35,249 bases of DNA from Phycisphaerales bacterium (GTDB lineage Bacteria; Planctomycetota; Phycisphaerae; Phycisphaerales; UBA1924). The DNA is taken from assembly GCA_013360675.1 (NCBI GenBank), contig JABWBB010000030.1, forward strand, positions 1 through 35,249, in the 5' to 3' direction. Every line of letters begins with the position of its first letter. The stretch's first letter is position 1. The position numbers were made by a program, and so were the translations under genes. The notes beneath the pieces were generated by a model. It made no database searches. It saw only the letters and a list, made by a program, of their open reading frames with translations, and was not told the origin of the DNA. Shown piece after piece: positions 16,826-25,328 of the stretch.

Positions 16826-17299
16826 TCAACAACAGCCGCCGTACAAAGCCGCCGACCGCTTTTTGATCTCGTCGAATGTCAGGTTTTCCTTGCGCGACGC
16901 AAAGCCCCACAGGTGCCCGCAGGGGTCCTGCAGCATCACGCTCCGATCGCCGTAGAACTTGTCCTCGATGGGCTGAATGACCTTGGCCCCGGCGGCGACC
17001 GCGCGGGCCAACAACGCATCCACATCCTCGACATAGATATGGATCGTGACGCTGGTGCCGCCCAGGGTCTCGGGGCTCTTGAGGCCATTCATCGGGCACT
17101 CCTCGGCCAGCATGAAGAAGGCGTCGCCGATCTTCACCTCGGCGTGCCCGATCACGCCGCCGGGCATCTCGATCTTCTCGAGCACTCGAGCACCGAAGGC
17201 TTTCTCATAGAACGCCAGGGCTGCGGCGGCCCCCTTGCACATCAGGTATGGAGCCGCGGAACGGTTGTCGTCGGGGATCGGTTTGACTTTGTCGCCCAT
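16826..17299 (-). CDS. VOC-family protein (glyoxalase/PhnB-like)
   Basis: 157 residues with the PhnB-type vicinal-oxygen-chelate fold: PYLMCKGAAAALAFYEKAFGA at the first beta-alpha unit (quoted here as a 20-residue-scale motif), GHAEVKIGDAFFMLAEE, VTIHIYVEDVDALLARAVAAG and the late DRSVMLQDPCGHLWGFASR. Such proteins include glyoxalases, dioxygenases and drug-binding resistance proteins; the PhnB-like group mostly lacks a proven activity. GGAGAAG lies just before the ATG. It stands alone between thiC and the outer-membrane protein gene. The 270 bases between it and thiC hold nothing I recognise. Confidence 0.9.
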   Translation of the reverse strand: MGDKVKPIPDDNRSAAPYLMCKGAAAALAFYEKAFGARVLEKIEMPGGVIGHAEVKIGDAFFMLAEECPMNGLKSPETLGGTSVTIHIYVEDVDALLARAVAAGAKVIQPIEDKFYGDRSVMLQDPCGHLWGFASRKENLTFDEIKKRSAALYGGCC

Positions 17300-17572
17300 G
17301 ACTTCTCCAGTGCTGCTTGAGAGTGCCTAACAACCACGCGGCGAACGGCCCGGCGCACGCGGCGCAACCCTGCCGAGGTCTGCCCGCGATCGTCACGGCC
17401 TAATCGCAGACGCAGTCACTGTACACCATGTTTTCTAGTCATGGCGAAACAAGGTGTTCAAGCATGTACACGTTGATACACGTCCGCCGTCACGTGTCTC
17501 TTGCCGGATTACTCGCGAGAGAAATGAGCCGCACACCGGGCAACTGTTAATCGTTCATCCGCAGTCGAACGA

Positions 17573-19621
17573 TCACACGACCCGGTCCTCCTTCGCAATC
17601 CCCAGCGCCGGGCGCACATCCACCTGCACCACCACCGCGCCTGTCTTTTCGCGGTGCAGGCGCTTGGCCTCTTCGGGGTCGACATAATCACTGTGACAGG
17701 TGGCCTTTTCGCCCTGCTTATCCGCGCCAACGGCCTTCTTGGTCTTGCTCGCCAACTTATGAATCTCATCGGGCGAGAGCACGCCGCGCTTGGCCAGGAT
17801 CTCTTGCTGTTCGGGGGTGAGGGCCGCGCTCTTGACGGGCGCCCCGGCCTTGCCGCCGGCCCCGACGCGCTCAAACCCCTCGGCCTTGCCGCTGGCGAAC
17901 TCTTGGATCTCCTTGCTGATGCGCACGCTGCACCAGTCGTGCCCGCACATGGCGCAGAAGTCGGTGTCCACATCAAGGTCTTCGTCGTGATACGCCCGTG
18001 CCGTGTCGGGGTCGAACGACAGCTCAAAGTGCTTCTGCCAGTTCAGGGCGGCACGTGCCTTGGTCAACTCATCATCGCGGTCGCGCGTGCCGGGGATGCC
18101 CAGCGCAACGTCCGCAGCGTGGGCCGCGATCTTGTACGCGATGCAACCCTGCTTCACGTCGTCCTTCTTGGGCAGGCCCAGGTGCTCCTTGGGCGTGACG
18201 TAGCACAGCATCGCCGCCCCGTGATAGGCCATCGCCGTTGCGCCGATGCAACTGGTGATGTGGTCATACCCGGGGAACATGTCCGTCACCAGCGGGCCCA
18301 GCACATAGAACGGCGCGCCGTGGCAGAGCGTCCGCTGCACCTTGGCGTTCCACTCGATCTGATCAAACGGCACGTGCCCGGGCCCCTCGATCATCACCTG
18401 CACGCCCTTGCGCCACGCCCGCTCGGTCAACTCACCCAGCGTTTCGAGTTCGGCGATCTGGGCGGCGTCGGTCGCGTCGGCCAGCCCGCCCGGGCGCAGC
18501 CCGTCGCCGATGCTGAACGTCACGTCGCTCTCGCGCAAGATGTCGCAGATGTCCTCCCAGCGTTCATACATGATGTTCTCGCGGCTGTGCACGAGCATCC
18601 ACTTGGCCAGCAGCGACCCGCCACGCGAGACGATCCCGATCAACCGGTTCTTCACATACTTCAGGTGCCCCCGCCGCACGCCCGCGTGGATCGTGAAGTA
18701 ATCGACCCCCTGCGACGCCTGGCGGCGCAGCCCCTCGTCGATCGTCGCCCAGTCCAGGTCATCGATCTTCTTGCCGATGATCATCGAATAGATCGGCACC
18801 GTGCCGATGGGCACCGTGCTGTGGCGGCAGAACGCCGCACGGCATTCGTCCAGGTTCCCGCCCGTGCTCAGGTCCATCACCGTGTCCGCGCCCCAGCGCA
18901 CGGCCCAGTCGAGTTTCTCGAGTTCCTCGTGCGTGCCGCTGCTCACGGGGCTCGCCCCCATGTTCGCGTTCACCTTGGTCAGGCTCGCCCGCCCGATCGC
19001 CATCGGGTCGAGACGATGCGTCAGGTGGTTCACGTTCGCCGGGATCACCATCCGCCCCGCGGCGACCTCATCCCGCACCGCCGCCGCACCCTGCCCCGGG
19101 AAGAGCACATCAAAGTGCGGCTCGCGCTGGGCCACGCGCGCCATCTGCGGCGTCACGATCCCCAGGCGCGCACACTCGAGTTGCGTCACCGGCGCAAAGC
19201 CCTTGGGATAGATCACCCGCACGCGGCGCGCCATTCCATCCGCCCCCGCGGCGTAGGAAAACTCGACGAACTCGCGCGCATCGCCCAGGCAACTCGTGCA
19301 CCCCTCGCCCTTGGCCGCGGGGAACGCACGCGAGCAGGCGTGCGGCACGTGCGGGTTGGCGCTGCGCACGTCGCCCGACCAGGGGCCCGCCTCGCCCACG
19401 CCAAGATCGACCACGCTCCACCCCTCGGGCAGAAAGTCCCACGCGGTCTTGTCGCTGGGTGGCGGCATGCCGGGCGTGTCGGGGCTGCTGAACGTGCGCG
19501 GCCCGCCGATGTTGGGCGCGTTGGCGAACGAGCCGGGCGTGGTGACGCCGCTCGTGGTGCCGGGGTTGCGGGCGCCGTGAGTGGGGGCGCGAAAACGGTT
19601 GTGGGTCGAAGCCTGCGTCAT
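17573..19621 (-). CDS. thiC: Phosphomethylpyrimidine synthase ThiC
   Basis: Radical-SAM enzyme that converts aminoimidazole ribotide to hydroxymethylpyrimidine phosphate in thiamine synthesis. 682 residues. Characteristic stretches are [69 protein letters not shown] and the atypical C-terminal [4Fe-4S] motif C556-x2-C559-x4-C564 (CAMCGHDWC). About 118 residues follow the cluster, more than in E. coli ThiC. The first 60 residues are a Ser/Thr/Pro-rich leader. The start at 19621 is fixed by GGAGG 8 bases upstream, inside a TPP riboswitch. It is alone on its strand; other thiamine genes are not in the window. Confidence 0.97.
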   Translation of the reverse strand: MTQASTHNRFRAPTHGARNPGTTSGVTTPGSFANAPNIGGPRTFSSPDTPGMPPPSDKTAWDFLPEGWSVVDLGVGEAGPWSGDVRSANPHVPHACSRAFPAAKGEGCTSCLGDAREFVEFSYAAGADGMARRVRVIYPKGFAPVTQLECARLGIVTPQMARVAQREPHFDVLFPGQGAAAVRDEVAAGRMVIPANVNHLTHRLDPMAIGRASLTKVNANMGASPVSSGTHEELEKLDWAVRWGADTVMDLSTGGNLDECRAAFCRHSTVPIGTVPIYSMIIGKKIDDLDWATIDEGLRRQASQGVDYFTIHAGVRRGHLKYVKNRLIGIVSRGGSLLAKWMLVHSRENIMYERWEDICDILRESDVTFSIGDGLRPGGLADATDAAQIAELETLGELTERAWRKGVQVMIEGPGHVPFDQIEWNAKVQRTLCHGAPFYVLGPLVTDMFPGYDHITSCIGATAMAYHGAAMLCYVTPKEHLGLPKKDDVKQGCIAYKIAAHAADVALGIPGTRDRDDELTKARAALNWQKHFELSFDPDTARAYHDEDLDVDTDFCAMCGHDWCSVRISKEIQEFASGKAEGFERVGAGGKAGAPVKSAALTPEQQEILAKRGVLSPDEIHKLASKTKKAVGADKQGEKATCHSDYVDPEEAKRLHREKTGAVVVQVDVRPALGIAKEDRVV

Positions 19622-19623
19622 GG

Positions 19624-19711
19624 CGCTTCCCTCCGCCGGTGCGAACCGGTTCAGGTTCAACGGGTGCATCTCAGCGGTCGGCCCCGTGTGGCCGCCGCGC
19701 CCCGAGCGATA
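19624..19711 (-). ncRNA. TPP riboswitch (THI element) of thiC
   Basis: The minus strand carries the conserved parts in order: CTCGGGG at the 5' side, CCGCTGAGATGCACCC, GTTGAACCTGAACCGG and finally CGGAGGGAAG. These match the TPP aptamer (CTGAGA...ACCC...GAACCTGATC...GCGnAGGGAA). The final conserved strand contains GGAGG, the ribosome binding site of thiC, and ends only a few bases before its ATG. TPP binding would therefore hide the ribosome binding site directly, giving translational repression. Confidence 0.95.
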
Positions 19712-19714
19712 CCC

Positions 19715-19720
19715 ACTATA
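19715..19720 (-). promoter_or_regulatory. Predicted -10 box of the thiC transcript
   Basis: TATAGT on the minus strand predicts a transcription start near 19708, at the first recognisable bases of the TPP riboswitch. No good -35 box is visible; the same 36-base gap must also serve the divergent DUF1697 gene. Confidence 0.4.
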
Positions 19721-19747
19721 GGGGCTCACTTCCCCTACCCTCGCCGC

Positions 19748-20308
19748 ATGACCCCCGCCATCGCCCTCATCCGCGGCATCAACGTCGGCGGCAAGCACGC
19801 GCTCCCCATGGCCACCCTGCGCACCCTCTGCGAGCAACTCGGCTGGCGCGACGTCGCCACCAATATCCAGAGCGGCAATGTTGTCTTCCGCGCCCCCGTC
19901 CGTTCGCTCGCCCCCGCGGCCAAGCGCCTCGAAGCCGCCATCGAACACGCCGTCGGCTTTCGCCCCGGCGTGGTCGTGCGCACCCTGGCCGATCTGCGGC
20001 GGACCATCGCCGCCAACCCCTTCCCCGCCGAGACCAGCGCCGACCCCGCGCACGTGCTGGTGATGTTCCTCGCCGCCACACCCACCGCCGCGGCGAAGAA
20101 GGTTTTCAACACCCTCACCCCCAGCCCCGAACGCATCGCCCTCGCCGGCGACGCGGTGTTCATTCACTTCCCCAACGGCATCGCCGGGTCGAAGTTCCAG
20201 TCCGTGCACGTCGAGAAGGCGCTGAAAACCCCGGGCACCTGCCGCAACTGGAACAGCGTGCTCAAGGTGCTGGCCATGACCGAGGCCCTCGAGGCGGCGG
20301 GCGGCTGA
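19748..20308 (+). CDS. DUF1697 family protein
   Basis: 186 residues, beginning [20 protein letters not shown], followed by [13 protein letters not shown] and a C-terminal [20 protein letters not shown]. These are the landmarks of the DUF1697 family (about 180 residues, two ferredoxin-like halves). No biochemical function is known. It is divergent from thiC and has no visible ribosome binding site, so translation may be from a leaderless or very short leader mRNA. Confidence 0.9.
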   Translation: MTPAIALIRGINVGGKHALPMATLRTLCEQLGWRDVATNIQSGNVVFRAPVRSLAPAAKRLEAAIEHAVGFRPGVVVRTLADLRRTIAANPFPAETSADPAHVLVMFLAATPTAAAKKVFNTLTPSPERIALAGDAVFIHFPNGIAGSKFQSVHVEKALKTPGTCRNWNSVLKVLAMTEALEAAGG

Positions 20309-20421
20309 TCCCGTTTCACGGCGTTCCATGCCATCGTCACACACGCGTACGGCATCAGTTCGCCAGCCCCGCCATACACCAGTTTCGGGGCATGCCCATT
20401 CACCGGGTGAACAACCGGGTG

Positions 20422-20449
20422 TTGCAAGTCGCCAAGCCCACATTACACT
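20422..20449 (+). promoter_or_regulatory. Predicted promoter of the tandem membrane-protein genes
   Basis: TTGCAA (20422-20427) and TACACT (20444-20449) are separated by 16 bases. The predicted start near 20456 leaves a leader of about 30 bases before the ATG at 20489. Match to consensus is moderate (4 of 6 in each box). Confidence 0.4.
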
Positions 20450-20488
20450 GGGCCGTCTTCCACGAACTCACACGTCTAGGGGTGCACC

Positions 20489-21130
20489 ATGGGTTTGCTT
20501 CTCGGGCTGTTGGGCGGCGGGATCGGCGGCGCGATCGGGGCGGCGATCTGGGCGGTCATCGCCTACACCACCGGCTTTGAAGTCGGCTGGATCGCCTGGG
20601 GCGTGGGCGTGCTCGCGGGCGTGGGTATGGCCATCGGCGCCCGCGACGACACCTCGATGCTCACGGGCATCCTCGCGGCGGTGATCGCCCTGGGCTCGGT
20701 CCTCGCCGGCAAATACATCGCCATCACCTATATGGTCAACGATCACATCCCGACTTCGTCGCTCACGACCATCACCGACGAAGACATCCTGGTTCATATC
20801 GCCGATCAACTGGTCGAGGAATATCAGCAGGCGGGCAAACCCCTGGCCTGGCCCGTGGGGATGACCGTCGAAGAGGCCACCACCGAGGCGGACTATCCCA
20901 AGAACCTCTGGGCCGACATGCTCACCCGGTGGAAGGCCCTCTCGCCCGACGAGATCGAGCAGCGCCGCGCGTTCCTCACCCAGGAATCCACGCAGTCGCT
21001 GGCGCAGTTCAAGTCGATGGTCGCCGAGGACGCGTTCACCGAATCCTTCAGCCTCTTCGACGCCCTCTGGTTCTTCCTCGCTGTCGGCAGCGCGTACAAG
21101 ATCGGTTCGGGCGAGGGCGAAGGCGAGTAA
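20489..21130 (+). CDS. Membrane protein of unknown function (first of a tandem paralogous pair)
   Basis: 213 residues. A glycine-rich N-terminal membrane region with about three helices (LLGLLGGGIGGAIGAAIWAV, WIAWGVGVLAGVGMAIG, ILAAVIALGSVLAGKYIAI) is followed by a soluble domain containing DQLVEEYQQAGKPLAWPVG and NLWADMLTRWKALSPDEIEQ, then a last hydrophobic stretch (SLFDALWFFLAVGSAYKIG) and an acidic tail. No family recognised. AGGGGTGC precedes the ATG. The next gene encodes a clear relative with the same layout. Confidence 0.82.
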   Translation: MGLLLGLLGGGIGGAIGAAIWAVIAYTTGFEVGWIAWGVGVLAGVGMAIGARDDTSMLTGILAAVIALGSVLAGKYIAITYMVNDHIPTSSLTTITDEDILVHIADQLVEEYQQAGKPLAWPVGMTVEEATTEADYPKNLWADMLTRWKALSPDEIEQRRAFLTQESTQSLAQFKSMVAEDAFTESFSLFDALWFFLAVGSAYKIGSGEGEGE

Positions 21131-21169
21131 CCTCAGCCGGCATATCGCAGGGCTCAAGGAAGATCCATC

Positions 21170-21829
21170 ATGGCATTGATGCGAGGGTTACTGTACAGTG
21201 TCGTTGGCGGGGCTATCGGAGCCTGCGTATGGGCCGCGATCATTTATTTATTCTCATTTCAAGTCGTCATCGCCTCGATCTTTATCTCGGTGTTTGTTGT
21301 AATTGGTTTTCTAAAGGGTGCCCCCGACCATCGCTCGGCGCTGGCCGGGTTCGCCGTCAGCCTGATCGCCTTGGTCGCGCTTGTGGCGGGCAGGTACACC
21401 GGCGGGTATTTAAAGGGCCTGGATCATGTCGTACAGATCATGCCCAATGGCCCCGTTACTGATGAAGAGTTACAACTCCAACTCGCAATCCAAATCGCCG
21501 ACGAGTATGCACAAGCCGGCATGCCTGTGGAATGGCCCGCGGGCGAGAGCGTCGAATCGGCGGACTCCGAAGCAGATTTCCCGCCTGCGATCTGGGCCGA
21601 CATGAACGCCCGCTGGCGGTCGCTCACACCCAATGAAATCGAACTGCGCCGCGCCAGCCTCACCCAAGACATACAAGCTGCCACCCAGACGATTTCGCAT
21701 CAGATTGCTCTCGATACGCTGGCAGGCAACTTTAATGACAAGAACGTGATCATGATCCTCGTGCTGCTCATCACCGCCTATGTGCCGGTGTCGGGCCAGT
21801 TCAAACCAAAGCCCATCGAGTCGCCCTGA
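21170..21829 (+). CDS. Membrane protein of unknown function (second of the tandem paralogous pair)
   Basis: 219 residues, same architecture as the gene 39 bases upstream. The soluble parts align without gaps, for example DEYAQAGMPVEWPAGESVES against EEYQQAGKPLAWPVGMTVEE, and IWADMNARWRSLTPNEIELR against LWADMLTRWKALSPDEIEQR. The first membrane region is less glycine-rich and its codons are less GC-biased. AAGGA lies about 10 bases before the ATG. The pair is probably one operon derived from duplication. No function can be assigned. Confidence 0.82.
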   Translation: MALMRGLLYSVVGGAIGACVWAAIIYLFSFQVVIASIFISVFVVIGFLKGAPDHRSALAGFAVSLIALVALVAGRYTGGYLKGLDHVVQIMPNGPVTDEELQLQLAIQIADEYAQAGMPVEWPAGESVESADSEADFPPAIWADMNARWRSLTPNEIELRRASLTQDIQAATQTISHQIALDTLAGNFNDKNVIMILVLLITAYVPVSGQFKPKPIESP

Positions 21830-21877
21830 CACCGCACACCCCCTCGTCAACACCGCGAGGGCAGTACACACTCCTCC

Positions 21878-22822
21878 CTACTTCACCTCGGCATACGCCG
21901 TCGCCCGCTGCACGCGCCGCCCCACCTCGCTGGCGTAGCGCACGCCCAGGTCGTCGCGCCGCTGCGTGGCCCACTCGGTCAGCCGCACCGCGCCCTCGAT
22001 CGCCGGCTGGTCCGAATCGAGCAAGCCGCGCATCAGCCCCACCACCTCTTCCCACGTCAAAATCACATCGCCCACCAGCGGGTTGAGCATCGTCGTCACG
22101 CCATACCCCAGCCGCGGCGGCACGCCCACGATCGCCCGCCTCACCCCGACGATCTCCGCCAGCGCGTGCGCCAGCCCGCGATACGTGAACCCCTCGGGCC
22201 CGACGGCGTCGGTGCATGTGTTCTCACGCCGCCCCGCCTGCTCGATCATCAGCCGCGCCATGTCGTCCACGTGCAACGGGCGCAGGCGATACTCGCCGTC
22301 GCCAAAGACGCCAAAGACCGGCATCGTGCGCAGCGCCCACGCGATGTTGTTCACCAGGATGTCAAACCGCCCGAAGAGCACGCCCGGGCGCACGACCGCG
22401 TGCGAGACGCCCAGGCCGCGCAGCGCGTCCTCGAGCTCGTGCTTGCCCTTGTAATACCCCAGGTCGTCGGCCTGGTCGGCGTGCAAAATGCTCACGTGCA
22501 CGATGCGCCCCACCCCCGCGCGCTTGGCCGCCGCGAAGAGCGTCTTCGTGTTCCGAACCGCCTGCTCGAACGTGAAGAGCCGGTGGTTGAATCGCACCCA
22601 ATAGGTATTGAACAGCACGCTCGCCCCCTCGAGCGACCGCGCCAGCGCGTCCTCATCATCAAAGGCCAGCGGCTTGATCTCCAGCGCATCCCCGAACGGA
22701 TTGGGCCGCTCGGGCGAGTTGGTCAGCGTCCGCACGCGCCCCCCCGCGCCGAGCAACTGCTCCGTCAGCGAACGCCCCGTGTACCCCAAGGCCCCCGTCA
22801 CGACGTGCAGCGGTGTGTGCAT
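21878..22822 (-). CDS. NAD(P)-binding epimerase-like protein (atypical extended SDR, NmrA/NDUFA9-like)
   Basis: 314 residues. The N-terminal Rossmann motif VVTGALGYTGRSLTEQLL matches the G-x2-G-x2-G of extended and atypical short-chain dehydrogenases. FNTYWVRFNHRLFTFEQAVR and RIVHVSILHADQADDLGYYK carry the usual central strands, with YYKGKHELE giving a Y-x3-K-like catalytic pair. The fold resembles complex I NDUFA9-type and NmrA-type proteins, which often bind NAD(P) without known catalysis. It is convergent with the tandem membrane-protein genes (48-base gap). No ribosome binding site is evident before the ATG at 22822. Confidence 0.85.
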   Translation of the reverse strand: MHTPLHVVTGALGYTGRSLTEQLLGAGGRVRTLTNSPERPNPFGDALEIKPLAFDDEDALARSLEGASVLFNTYWVRFNHRLFTFEQAVRNTKTLFAAAKRAGVGRIVHVSILHADQADDLGYYKGKHELEDALRGLGVSHAVVRPGVLFGRFDILVNNIAWALRTMPVFGVFGDGEYRLRPLHVDDMARLMIEQAGRRENTCTDAVGPEGFTYRGLAHALAEIVGVRRAIVGVPPRLGYGVTTMLNPLVGDVILTWEEVVGLMRGLLDSDQPAIEGAVRLTEWATQRRDDLGVRYASEVGRRVQRATAYAEVK

Positions 22823-22946
22823 GCAGCAACGCTAGGCACCGTCCGCGCAGCCCTCCTTGAAACCCGCCCTTGCCCAGATCGCCACGCTCGTGCCCGCGTT
22901 CTCGAGAGCGGGACGCTCGCCAACGCCACGTTACGAGTCGGCTCGC

Positions 22947-24131
22947 TTACTCAAAGTCCCTTCCCGCCAGCCCTCCAACAGTCGCAAGGCCGGGTACGGG
23001 AATCGATCCGTACGGTCGATTGATCGTGGATTCCGTGAAGGCGTCGGTGACGGGTCGCCGAGACGCTCCTCCATCCATCATTACCACGGCTACTCGGCCA
23101 GGATCTTCCCCACGCCGCCCAGCACCGAAATAGTCCGAAAGCAAGTGCAGGTTCAGCACTTTTTGGGCCGGGAACAGGGCTTCGTGCACTCGGACACTCC
23201 GGTACAACGCCAAGTCTGTCGGCGGCGTTTCGCCACGCCAGTATTCGGGCGCCGCGAACGCCCCTTGCGTCATCCGATACGGAGTCATAAAGTGAACGGA
23301 TTGTCTTGATGACGCGCCGTACTCGCCCGGTTGATCCACGTCTGCGCGCTCCGAGAAATAGGAGGGGTACAGCAGGTTGATGTAATACGCACTCTGTGAG
23401 AAGTAGCTCGCCGGAGCAGGTGTCTGATCCAGGGTCAGACCTCTCCACGGCTCGCCCGCATATCCAAGGTAAGGCAGCGCTTCCCTCCATTCCTCAGCGT
23501 ATGACCACACCGCGGCGTGAAGCTGCCGTAAGGTCGATACCGTGCGTACCTGGCGCGCGCTAATCTTTGAACGGCTGAGCATCGGCAACGCCAGTGCCAG
23601 CAGCACGCCAAATACAACGATCACCACAAGCAACTCCACGAGCGAAAACGCACGCGCCGATTCACTCCCTCCCTCGGTCGGTTCTTCGGCGTGAGCCTCG
23701 CTTTGCTTGCTCCCTTTGATCTCAAACACGAGTAGAAGACTCACACCCAGCAATCCCAGGTTGCGAATTGTCCCCCACCAGGCAGTCGCAATGCCGTCGC
23801 CTGACTCCGCACTTGCATCGCTGACTACTCCCGCGATCATGCCGAGCCGAATAGTGGCTCCGACCAAGATCGCGAAGAAAATGGCGGCCAACATGGCCGA
23901 TACCCGCCGCCATCGCCCCGAGAGAATGACGAACCCTAACGCCCCCTCAACGCACGTGAAGCCCGCCGCGCCGACCAAGAACCACGACGTGCGGCCTGTC
24001 GCCGGCAGCAACCCGTCTATCGCCTCAAGAACTCCCGAGGGATTGATCGCATTGGCCGCAGCGGCCCAGAGCAGCACACCCCCGATCAAGACTCGCGCAA
24101 TCTGTTGCAAGCCTTTACTGCTGGCGGACAT
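22947..24131 (-). CDS. Fusion of a MauE/DoxX-like membrane domain with an internal prepilin-type pseudopilin
   Basis: 394 residues in one frame. Residues 8-137 form a four-helix membrane domain resembling MauE/DoxX proteins (IARVLIGGVLLWAAAANAIN, VEGALGFVILSGRWRR, AMLAAIFFAILVGATIRLG, WWGTIRNLGLLGVSLLLVFE), but without the usual CGCFG redox cysteines. After a hydrophilic linker, ARA161|F162 followed by SLVELLVVIVVFGVLLALAL is a textbook prepilin cleavage site and pilin helix, and the rest is a pseudopilin-like domain with VAVVMMDGGA near the end. The ATG at 24131 has GGAG 8 bases upstream and starts 2 bases after the previous gene. A prepilin signal in mid-protein is unusual; the linker would lie on the cytoplasmic side if both ends of the membrane domain do. 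Confidence 0.8.
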   Translation of the reverse strand: MSASSKGLQQIARVLIGGVLLWAAAANAINPSGVLEAIDGLLPATGRTSWFLVGAAGFTCVEGALGFVILSGRWRRVSAMLAAIFFAILVGATIRLGMIAGVVSDASAESGDGIATAWWGTIRNLGLLGVSLLLVFEIKGSKQSEAHAEEPTEGGSESARAFSLVELLVVIVVFGVLLALALPMLSRSKISARQVRTVSTLRQLHAAVWSYAEEWREALPYLGYAGEPWRGLTLDQTPAPASYFSQSAYYINLLYPSYFSERADVDQPGEYGASSRQSVHFMTPYRMTQGAFAAPEYWRGETPPTDLALYRSVRVHEALFPAQKVLNLHLLSDYFGAGRRGEDPGRVAVVMMDGGASRRPVTDAFTESTINRPYGSIPVPGLATVGGLAGRDFE

Positions 24132-24133
24132 CC

Positions 24134-25009
24134 TCAATACTCCCAGCGTGCGCTCGACATGTCTGCCTTTTCATAGTTGCCGTGGCAGTACCCGTCGATC
24201 CACCACCCTCCCGTTTTAGGGTCTTGGTACATCATCAACTTTGCAGGCCTTCGCTTGCCGTCCACGAAATCGATCACAAAGCCGACCGTAGCCGTCTTCA
24301 CTTTCCCATACTGCGCCATCAACTCGTCGTAACTCACGCCCGGTCGCCACCACGAATGCGAGATCATCAGAGGCCCGCCATAACTGAGCACGTCTCCGAG
24401 CGCGCCGTCTACGGCGGCTCGCCCGGGGTCTGCCCGAGTCGCCGTGCGCACAACGATTCGCAGATCATCGGGCCCGACGCCAACCCCGCTCGGCCTGGTG
24501 CGCCCCTTCTCGAACGCGTCCTGGCCAAGCATCATCTCCGCAAAGACATCGTCCCAGGACGCTCCCGCATCGAGGGGCTTGTCGAGATAGGTGCGATAGG
24601 CGTCGTCAAGAAACCACTGTTTCCGAAGTTCTTCAAGTGGCCGACGCCGGTACCCCTGTTCCTCTCGCCACAGAATGAACTGTGCGGGGTCAGAAGACCT
24701 CCCGAATCGCAAGCCGAGGAACTTCTCGATCGTTGTGCTGATTCTCCTGGCTTCCTCGGATGATAATCCACTGCCCGCCTTTCTGGCGGCTTGATGCAAC
24801 GATTCACGGATCGTGTCCGACTCATCGATCCCCGCCATCGTGGCCCTGGCGATGGATGCCACGCCGCGGGCCCGCAGCACCTCGGCATCGTCTCTCGACG
24901 ACGCGGACTGGCTCATCCGCGCGCCCCTCCAATAGGTCACGCCACCGATGAGCAAGCCCGCAGCAACCACGCCCGCGATCACATTAAGATTGGCACGGCT
25001 GAATCCCAT
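24134..25009 (-). CDS. Membrane-anchored protein of unknown function in the Cys-rich peptide operon
   Basis: 291 residues. A single N-terminal membrane helix (LNVIAGVVAAGLLIGGVTYW) precedes a periplasmic domain of about 260 residues rich in charged residues and tryptophan (FILWREEQGYRRRPLEEL, GGPLMISHSWWRPGVSYDEL, YQDPKTGGWWIDGYCHGNYE). I recognise no family. It begins 10 bases after the Cys-rich mini-protein gene and ends 2 bases before the MauE-prepilin gene, so the three are one operon. Third codon positions are less GC-rich than in most neighbours. A longer in-frame start exists at 25162, but that part overlaps and is antisense-like to the Cys-rich gene region. Confidence 0.75.
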   Translation of the reverse strand: MGFSRANLNVIAGVVAAGLLIGGVTYWRGARMSQSASSRDDAEVLRARGVASIARATMAGIDESDTIRESLHQAARKAGSGLSSEEARRISTTIEKFLGLRFGRSSDPAQFILWREEQGYRRRPLEELRKQWFLDDAYRTYLDKPLDAGASWDDVFAEMMLGQDAFEKGRTRPSGVGVGPDDLRIVVRTATRADPGRAAVDGALGDVLSYGGPLMISHSWWRPGVSYDELMAQYGKVKTATVGFVIDFVDGKRRPAKLMMYQDPKTGGWWIDGYCHGNYEKADMSSARWEY

Positions 25010-25019
25010 GGCATGCTCG

Positions 25020-25307
25020 CTATTGGCACAGCGTGCAAAGACTGCTCCCGCCGCAGTCCGCGCCCGCCATGCACGCCGCGGTGTACACCGCCGGACTCGC
25101 CCCATTGGAGCAGCAGCATCGGGAGTCCCCGGACGGGCACGTGTCATTACCGGCGGCTCCACAACTTGTCAACGAACAATCCCATTTCTTCGGCCCCATG
25201 GCGATGCCTCCCCCACCGCCTACTTCATCAGCATGACTCATGCCGGCACCCGCGACCAACATCGAGAACATCAGACTTGTATTCCAAACGATCTTCTTCA
25301 GTTGCAT
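25020..25307 (-). CDS. Secreted cysteine-rich mini-protein
   Basis: 95 residues. A signal peptide (NTSLMFSMLVAGAGMSHA) is followed by a mature chain of about 68 residues with ten cysteines, including a CCC triplet (SRCCCSNG) and a C-terminal SSLCTLCQ. The even number suggests five disulfides in the periplasm or outside. A glycine run (VGGGGGIAMG) follows the signal peptide. No family recognised; methylamine dehydrogenase small subunits are also Cys-rich and need MauE, but the length and motifs do not fit well. AAAGGAGT lies 5 bases before the ATG. It is the first gene of the operon and sits directly behind the 18-G promoter spacer. Confidence 0.78.
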   Translation of the reverse strand: MQLKKIVWNTSLMFSMLVAGAGMSHADEVGGGGGIAMGPKKWDCSLTSCGAAGNDTCPSGDSRCCCSNGASPAVYTAACMAGADCGGSSLCTLCQ

Positions 25308-25328
25308 TCGTGACTCCTTTAAAAAGTT

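Noticed and set aside
17654-20308. Plus-strand frame of 884 codons
   Set aside because: Its first two-thirds are antisense to thiC with abnormal His/Arg/Ala composition. Only the last 186 codons, the DUF1697 protein, are a gene.
19622-20443. Upstream extension of the thiC frame to a 956-codon protein
   Set aside because: The extension runs through the TPP riboswitch and the antisense of the DUF1697 gene; the ThiC start has its own ribosome binding site.
25020-25307. Calling the Cys-rich mini-protein a methylamine dehydrogenase small subunit because of the MauE-like neighbour
   Set aside because: Too short, no tryptophylquinone-site pattern recognised, no large subunit or other mau genes, and the MauE-like domain lacks its cysteines.
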